Source: Saxidomus purpurata
Lineage: Eukaryota > Mollusca > Bivalvia > Venerida > Veneridae
Direction of reading: 5' to 3'
Length of the DNA: 64,000 bases
NCBI GenBank assembly: GCA_022818135.1
Contig: JAFMSR010000014.1
Span: forward strand, 40,319,708 to 40,383,707
Positions within the stretch are counted from its first letter, which is position 1. Every line of letters begins with the position of its first letter. The notes under the pieces were generated by a model. It was given only the letters and a program-made list of their open reading frames with translations. It was not told where the DNA came from and did not search any database. Positions 56,661 through 64,000 of this stretch are shown here, one piece after another. The translations under genes were made by a program, and so were the position numbers.

Positions 56661-58440
56661 TAAATTAGCTCAGAGAGTACTGCATTCCACGTGTATCTTC
56701 ACATATTATTGAATATGCTGTTTTTACTAACAACTCTTCAATTGTTCTTCATTTACAAACCTGTCACAACTTTCAAAAAAGCACATTACGTCATTACTTA
56801 TTCAAAATGTCTATTGATACATAATAGTATTACAGTAATGTCTTTCACCCAGTCAGACTATTTATCAAAGTATATCACGTAGCATTCCCACATTGAAAAT
56901 AATCTGCATATCTTTACATACAAGTCTTGGCTACATTTCTTTCTTGCAGACTTGAAACGTCTAACATTATTTGCATTGCATTAATGAGATTGAATATTGA
57001 AGAGATGTTAATTCCATAAACAGGATATCTCCTGACAATAACAACAAATGTTCCCAAAGACTTGAAATATTCATGTGTCTGATGAAATTGCAAAACATGT
57101 GATAAACTAAGCGTGTTTACTTACATGCCTTGTCTATACAGCATAAATTATGCTTACGCCATTTGCATGATAAACTGATCCAGTGCCAGTATGCATCGAA
57201 GGTTGTGGGCGATTTGTCGAAACTGTAACCATAAGCTAACTTTAAAGATTGCTTGTAAACGAGTTGACATTGTTAATTTTACAATATTTTCCCAAGTTAC
57301 AAAAAGATTAATTCATCATGTTATTAAGCAATACAATATCATATAAGGACTATTTATTTCAGAACATTTAAATGAGTCGATGAAGAGAAAGGAACAGATA
57401 CAAATTGCATGCCTTTTTCCACACAAAAATTCTATGTCTTTGAACATTATCTTTACATGTAAAGCAATAACTTTTTAAAACGTTGTGTATTTATTTGGTT
57501 ATGCCCCTTAATTTGGCATCACCCAGTACGTTATGCACATAGTAAATCATCAAAGCTGCTATCCTCTAAGCAGCTAACTAACTCATCAAAGCTTCTATCC
57601 TATGAAATTCTGGATCGCATTTCATGCTAGTATGTCTGTCTACATCTTTGACTTACTTTTTCACAACATACTTATTTAATAACAATGCAAACTTTTCAAA
57701 ACTTGATCAGATGTTGACTTTTTAGTTTCAGGAGGATATATAATTCACCTGGGTCAGATCGGAAGTATTGCCCTTGAATTACATGAAACTGTCATATGTT
57801 GCACATCTTCCTCTAAGGTACTTCTTTTTTTTCACGGCATTTTTACAAAAAATTAGTCGATTGTACCTAAAGTTCTTAGATATACAGAAAGAAACAAGGT
57901 TTAATTAATATCAAACATACACGATAGTCGTCTAAACAAGGCATTTCCTTCGTATTGCTTTAATTTCATGTCGCGTACATATCACTCATTGGGCATAAAC
58001 CATTAAATGCTTCTTAAAGCAACCAACTTGCTCAGTTGTATTTATTTATTTATCTATTAATGTCTCATCACTCACATGTATACATATAAAACATACATAC
58101 ACAAACCAACATATATTAACATGTAAATGGCCATTCTTATTTATATGAGACTTCATATTCTGTTTGCACAACAAGTATCACAATTACTATCACATATTAT
58201 ACAAGGTAAAAGTTAGATAACCATCGCTAATCCAAGCCTAAAATATGCCATAAAAGGTAAAAAATCTGAAAAGGAAAACTGCACTACTATGCATGAAAAA
58301 AAGATGCCTTAAAAATATCAGCCTTGATCAGATCAAGGATGAACTGATTAGCAATGATTACCTAAACTTAACTAAACCGTGATATATATCTACATAAAAC
58401 AGTTCTTGATTGTGTAAAATTTAAGTGTCTAAAGAAAGTA
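56661..58440. other. AT-rich intergenic stretch
   Basis: No gene was supported. The part next to 58440 may be the 3' untranslated tail of the retrotransposon that follows on the minus strand. Confidence 0.3.
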
Positions 58441-58460
58441 TATACGAATAAAGTAATATA

Positions 58461-60725
58461 CTATTTACAAAGATAAAAACTACGACGTTTAAGAATATTA
58501 AAACAGGTTTTGGCACAGAGTCTTATTAATGATTGACTAGAAGACAGGAAACTGAGCTGGTCAGTCTTACTGAAATTTGAAAACTTCGGCTCAACTACTG
58601 TCGCCTTAGCTGATAAGGCTGCTCTCATATCACAATAAACAGCACAATCTAACGAAACATGTAACTCATCCTCAACTATGTTACAAAAAGGGCATACACG
58701 ATCCTCTAACCTCAGGTTTTTAAATCTTCCAGTTTGTATACGTATAGGAGCGACCCCACATCTAAATTTACAAAATGCTGACCTGTGTTTAGGGGGCAAA
58801 ATCAATATTCCTCGGTTTTATACTCTTGCTTAAAGGTACAGTAGGTTCGAAGCTTATTTCGACCCTGACTAGAAGTACCTACAACATTGTTTATTGAGGC
58901 AGACCAAACGGACAGATACAAGTTCATAATCAGTTTTGCAACATTGTCGACGAATGACTGTTTGTGTAAAGGCAGAAGTCAATAAAACAAGTCAAATTCC
59001 ATAATTTTTTCTTTACAAAATGAAACCAGTTTTTACATTGCAATGACTTTAAGTTAGCCCATATTGCAATACGTTTGTTCAGTCTAGTATTATTTGTCTA
59101 AAAACGAACCCAAAAATTGGCAACTGTATTCCACTGACGTACGATTTGTGGTGCCCATCCCATTTCCCCAGAGATGGCTGCATTTGGAATATACTTGCTA
59201 ACACCCAGATAAAATCTAACGGCACGATTATTGACTGCATTAATGCACTAAACGATTTGTAATCCCATACTGAAGAACCATATGCAATTACAGGCCAAAC
59301 AACAGAGTCATACAATTTAGTGAAAACATTGTGAGGTACTCCACCTACAAGTTTGCATTTAGCAATAAGCAAACCAAATGTTTGTGCTACCGTTTTGACT
59401 AATATGTTAAAATCCAAATGTTCCTGCAGAACCATACCTAAGTATTTGTACTTATCTACAATACTCAGCGAATTAGGACCGCACTTAAAGGTATACTCAG
59501 ACCTAGCTTCAGATACAAAGCGGAAGAGCATAACATTACTTTTTTCTGTATTTACTGACATATCATTAATAATGGATAATCAGATTTTGGCCATGTAACA
59601 GATTTGTTTGAAACTTTAACATCTGATCATTAACACTCATTCATGTTCACTTAGCGCTTAATTCAAGTAAGATCTTCACTGGAGGTATTTTTAAAATTTG
59701 ATTTTCCTATACTGGTTGCCCAAACAAGATAGAGTTATTTTATCATTAGTACAAATTTGATACACATACTTTGCGTAAGGAAATATATAAATATAAGACA
59801 TATTGTATTATATTTGTAAAACATTTGCATTAACAATTATATATTTACATGTAGTAGGAGTTTATTTGAAATGAAAGTTTGAAAAATTATTATTACCTCC
59901 CTTTACCTATCTTTGTTGCGCAACCAAGATAGATTGGAAATAAATGAATTCAGAAGCTACACGTAGTTTTAAAACTTGCCTTTTGGTTCAGAATGTTAAA
60001 ATATTTGTATATCTATCCCCCAATGCAAATGTATAAGTAGAAATTATATTGAAATAAAAAAGAAATACTCAACTTTTTAAATACTTTCATATTAAAAGGG
60101 AGTAATAACAAAAATTTATAAAAGTTAATAAAATGTAAAATTGTCATCAAATGTTGCTTAAATGAGATTGACCACCTTTAAGGCAACACCAATCATGTAA
60201 GCCATTTAACAGAATTTCTAAATCATGCTACCATTATACATCATCAGCATACAGAAGTATACAAACTATCTCGTTATCAATATGAATACCTACGTCAAAC
60301 GATTTTAAATATAATGCTAGATCATTTATGTATAAATTGAATAGCAAAGGAGATAACAAACAGCTTTGTCTTAATCCACATTGTACATCGAACCATTCCG
60401 TTTTGAAGGAATTTATTCTGAAACAAGAGGCCACATATGAATATAGAGATTTTACAGCTTTTAACATTTTACCGGAAACACCTGTGCTACTGAGTCTGTT
60501 CCATAGTTTAGATCTGTTAATGAAATCGTAGGCCTTACGAAAATCAATAAAGGCAGCAAATGTTGACTGCTTCAATTGTTTACGTGTTTAAATCAAATTT
60601 ACAAGAGATGAAATATTATCCGATGTACTTCTTTTCTTTCGAAAACTATTTTGTTCATCCAGTAAAATTTTATTAGACTCAACCCAAGATGTCAAACTTT
60701 CATTTAAAATATTACTGTACAGTAG
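58461..60725 (-). pseudogene. Decayed non-LTR retrotransposon (LINE) reverse transcriptase, 5'-truncated
   Basis: Read on the minus strand from 60725: EQNSFRKKRSTSDNISSLVN, a stop (TAA), AAFIDFRKAYDFINRSKLW, GLRQSCLLSPLLFNLYINDL, and LYADDV with the catalytic Asp pair. After a roughly 590-bp insertion come MSVNTEKSNVMLFRF, YKYLGMVLQEHLDFN and NNTRLNKRIAIWA. Past two frame changes lie GRNKLRTYCTFKQEYKTEEY and CPFCNIVEDELHVSLDCAVY, a zinc-knuckle-like C-terminus. Known: these are the fingers, palm and C-terminal motifs of jockey/CR1-like LINE ORF2 proteins. The endonuclease and ORF1 are missing. Stops and frameshifts show it is inactive. The exact clade is not resolved. Confidence 0.88.
59592..60178. 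mobile_element. Insertion inside the LINE remnant
   Basis: LINE homology stops after LHDWC (about 60180) and resumes at LSIINDMSVNTEKSN (about 59588), where the family has only a few residues. The insert is AT-rich and non-coding. It contains the near-palindrome CTATCTTTGTTGCGCAACCA AGATAG at about 59909, and a related half (GGTTGCCCAAACAAGATAG) at about 59716. It is probably a small DNA transposon or foldback element. The exact ends are uncertain. Confidence 0.55.
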
Positions 60726-62060
60726 ACCTTATACATTATGCAAGCTAAAGACATTCTTCTGTATGACATATAGTATGCTCGAAGAAACTCGCAGACCATC
60801 ACTGTGACAGTACTTTAAGTGATATAATTTATTTAACTGATGCATTCACTATGATATGGTGTTATAAAATAGTTTATCAGTTTTGCGTTGGATTACTGGA
60901 TATTTTATTTATTTGCACTACATGACATTCCGAGTATATAGTTCATGAAAATAACAATTGAAAAGTCGACCGTTATGGGCTTGAAACCTTAAGTTTGCTT
61001 TTCAACATATCAAACTGGATAAAATAGGTATTTGCTTAAGGTATCAGCTAAGCTTGGTCTCCTTGAATTCTTTGGGGTCATGCCTCATCATCAACCATCA
61101 CCAATTTCCAAAATTTTTACATGTCAGTTTTGTTTATGGGCCCGCTGTGATACTTTGTATCACGGTTTTTCTTGTTTATATTTAAGAAAAGGGTTCAGTC
61201 ATTATGATATTCAACGCTAATCGACCTTGGCGTATCGAATTGCCTACACAATTATAGGTTTATATGAAACCTTGCAGCAGTTTAATTTATCTTTAGATCC
61301 TCAAATGTAAACACAAGAAAAGGGTTAGACTGTACAACATAAAAGCATGTTATACACTGTGTAGAATCATTATTCAATTAAATATTTAAGCCTTCAGATA
61401 TTTATAAAAAAAGATTTAAAAACATTATTTCAAGAAAGCAAATTACACATGAAATGTAAACCTTAAGTAAAACTGTAATAAGAACCCTGACGATCTAATT
61501 GCACATATGATTAAATCAGTTTTGTTTATACTGCAATAAAACTAACTTGTGTAGTGCATTATGTAGTCAGGATAAAGGTCTTGACAACTTGAAACTTGTA
61601 AACTTGTATAATCTTATGCAATTAAGATTTAATCGACTATAATCATTTTTTTATACTGCAATAATACTAACTGGCGTTGTATCATAAGGATAAAGTCACA
61701 GTAATGTAATTCTTTCATAACAATTCTTGTATGTTATGGTAATACAAAATTTACGATTGGCTTAATTTGCTTAATTAACAGCACAATTACAGCAAACCAG
61801 CACAGTCCATACAACACTTACAAAGGTATAGACCATAAGACCTTAACACTGATGGATTATCGTTTAAAATGTCTCGTATGTAAAATTCAAGTGGACTGTT
61901 TATGTCTGCTTTGGGAAACGTTTAATCCAGAAAGCGTTTATTCCATATTAAATGGCCATATGTAGGCTGCAGATAAGTATGTGCGATAAGTACATGTACA
62001 TCAGCAAATGAGAAAACACGGTGCTTGTATGTGTACTCATTTCTGTCACGGTTTTAACAT
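60726..62060. other. AT-rich intergenic stretch
   Basis: No gene was supported. Two similar phrases 'TTATACTGCAATAAAACTAACTTG' and 'TTATACTGCAATAATACTAACTGG' lie about 130 bp apart and mark an old tandem duplication at 61500-61690. Confidence 0.35.
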
Positions 62061-62062
62061 AC

Positions 62063-63783
62063 TCATTTTATTTTAAACGCATGCAGTTTATCGCACATTT
62101 TTTCGCCGCCTTTTCCGCAACTGATATAGAGTGCGTTCCTTGTCTTTGAATATGCCAATCCGATTGGCCCTTTTATACCGTCTTTTTCGCTCAAAACCAC
62201 TTTGATATCTGACAGATCGTCTGAACATTGGAGCACTTGGTCATTGTTTTTTGCGCAGACATATACAGAGCCTCCGCTGCTTACAGTAATGCCCATTAAA
62301 AAGACACTGATTTATGAACTGCCGAAATGTTCCCAGTTTGCGTCAGGCGTAATATACGCATTTCCATAAAGTCAGTAACATATATGTGATTCAAGTTAGG
62401 ACTGAGAGCTAAGCACTTTGGCTCATCCACCTTGTCTTCTACAAATCTACATGAAATCTGGCCCTTTAGGTTCAGTATTTGAACTTCCGAAAATAAGCTG
62501 TCAAAACAAACTATCAGCTTTCCGTCATAATATTCAATGCCTCTACATTTCTCACTTGTCTTTATTTGCTCTAGTTTCGAAAGACCAGACACCGTTGACA
62601 ACAGCTGGATTATCTTTACATCCCTCAGGGTTACTGCTAGCGTATCTGGGGGTATGACAGTAAGATCACGTGGACTGGACGATAATGCGATTTTTGAAAT
62701 CATTTTGTCGTAGGATCACGTCCACAATTTTCACGTTTCTATTTTCCCTATCCGCAACAGCCAACTGGTCAGGAAAACCATTCCAGTGACATAACATGTC
62801 TTTTTGTCGTCTTCAGCTTTTATGTTTATCTGACCGATAGGTTGCTCTATCACCTGTTCTGGCCAATTACATGGGCCCAGTTTCGTATTCGTGATCTCAA
62901 TCAAACCAAACAAATTTTCTTTTGTAAGATATTTACTTAAATCTGGGCTCTTTTCGAATATGCACTCTTGGGTGCGGTATCGTGTACAAAGTTCGTAAGA
63001 CCGTGACTGGTAATCTGCAACCTTCGACATTGCATTCTTAACTTCAAAGAAGAGTGAATTATACCTTTTGTCTGCGTTCATTCTAACAGCTGCTGATTCA
63101 GTCTCTACAATTTCTCCAACAAGGGACTCATATTCCCTCTTCAATGATTCCATCGTCTCTATGTTTTTCTTCCTGTATTCCGCTACTGTTTCCTCGAGCT
63201 CCTTTTGAAACTGATCTAAACTGTCTATGATTTCTTGTCTCGTTTGCTTCACGGCAGATATAGTATCTGAATATGTTCCTTCGATACTTGAAATACCCGC
63301 TTCTATTTTACTTATGTTCAGTGCACACTTTTCTTTTAAATCATATAGAGATTTTTGAAATGTAACATATTCCTCACTTTTTAAAAACTGTCCTGATACT
63401 TCGGGGATGTAATCAATTTCACACAATTTATGCGATAACGTCATACAAATGACACATCCCAAATTTCCGTGTGCTCGACAGTACAGTTTAACCTCTTCGT
63501 TTTTGTGCGTGGTGCAGTTTGGCAATTTATCAGACGAAACAGCGGTATCAGTTATAGCAGGGGTGCTGACAACTACATGGTCTCTAGAAGGCGTATCTTT
63601 TTTGTGACTGGCAATACATTGATCACACAGATGTTCCCTGCAGTTTTGACAATATCCCGATGCCGTAACACGTTGGCCACTAAGGTCACAGGGATGACAG
63701 CATAACCCTGAATCTTCCTCCGATCCAAACTGCAACGTACTGGACAAAAGATTTCGTAATTCCCTTTGTCCTGATACTTCCAT
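62063..63783 (-). CDS. RING-less double B-box, coiled-coil, beta-propeller protein, reading frame broken three times
   Basis: Paralogue of the gene at 26630. Piece 1 (63783-62731, 350 codons): B-box 1 with C29, C32, C45, C48, C53, C56, H60, H69; B-box 2 with C90, H93, C102, H105, C110, C113, H118, C121; coiled coil about 135-250. Then the frame shifts: DQLAVADRENRNVKIVDV lies in another frame at about 62770-62715 and the first frame resumes (62703-62296, ending AVHKSVSF). A third shift in a five-base A-run (62298-62302) moves to MGITVSSGGSVYVCAKN, ending KLHAFKIK at 62063. The total, about 573 codons, covers a full protein. No substitution stop occurs within the frames. This suits assembly indels or very recent gene death. 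No RING is present, so ligase activity is not expected. Confidence 0.85.
62067..62072 (-). terminator. AATAAA overlapping the stop region of the broken B-box gene
   Basis: On the minus strand AAAATAAAATGA contains both an AATAAA and the stop codon. It may be chance in AT-rich sequence. Confidence 0.2.
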
Positions 63784-64000
63784 TTTGAAGCGTCAACTAT
63801 GCAGATTTTAACATATCAGTTAATTCTTTCCAAAATGATCGTTCGTTGTCGTTATATATGTACTTGAAACGGTATTTCGCTGTCAAATATTAAATATTGA
63901 CATAACAATTGATATGTTTCACAAATTCAGCATTGCACTTTAAAGCTGCTCGTTTTTTATATTTTCGTAAAACGATAGTTCTTCGTATGGTCTGAAATTA
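63784..64000. other. Upstream region of the broken B-box gene
   Basis: The ATG context (TTCAAAATGG) is favourable. No clear TATA box was assigned. AACGAGCAGCTTTAAAGTG on the minus strand near 63950 resembles the end of dispersed repeat family E. Confidence 0.35.

Overview
The window looks like nuclear DNA of a bivalve mollusc or a close relative. It is AT-rich and gene-poor, and it is crowded with non-coding mobile elements. Several of these have the layout of the bivalve 'pearl'/HINE type of non-autonomous Helentron: a tandem core, an ACGG-like microsatellite, and a hairpin at the right end that matches the left end. Two RING-less double B-box proteins with a C-terminal propeller, a family often expanded in bivalves, support this. 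The species call is inference; the sequence features are read directly.

Three genes are well supported. (1) A nuclear receptor on the minus strand enters from the left edge (1-1017). It has a serine-rich N-terminus and a complete two-zinc-finger DNA-binding domain with an unusual P-box (EPCKG instead of EGCKG). Its ligand-binding domain lies outside the window. (2) An intact single-exon B-box/coiled-coil/propeller gene lies on the plus strand (26630-28486), preceded by a splice acceptor, a probable 5' UTR exon and a TATA-like box that seems to sit at the end of a transposon. (3) A paralogue lies on the minus strand (62063-63783). It is collinear over its full length but broken by three single-base frame changes.

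Weaker coding signals: a possible multi-exon minus-strand gene at 52.9-53.8 kb, possible exons at 22.0-22.9 kb, a PHD-like fragment at 20.3 kb, and small ORFs at 41.9 and 50.1 kb. A decayed non-LTR retrotransposon with recognisable reverse transcriptase motifs fills 58.4-60.7 kb on the minus strand and is interrupted by a roughly 590-bp insertion.

The rest is mainly repeats: pearl-like elements at 13.3, 15.9, 25.6, 36.8, 38.4 and 47.4 kb; a second family ending in TCGAGCTAA at 4.5, 30.0, 39.8 and 46.8-48.4 kb; four copies of a TA-flanked palindromic MITE; several foldback elements, including a 0.97-kb inverted repeat made of 21-bp monomers at 49.1-50.0 kb; minisatellites at 42.7 and 54.5 kb; two repeats with a tRNA-like segment; and at least six families of unnamed dispersed repeats. 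Two very long A/T homopolymer tracts (34.2 and 45.3 kb) look like assembly artefacts. No true tRNA, rRNA or CRISPR was found.
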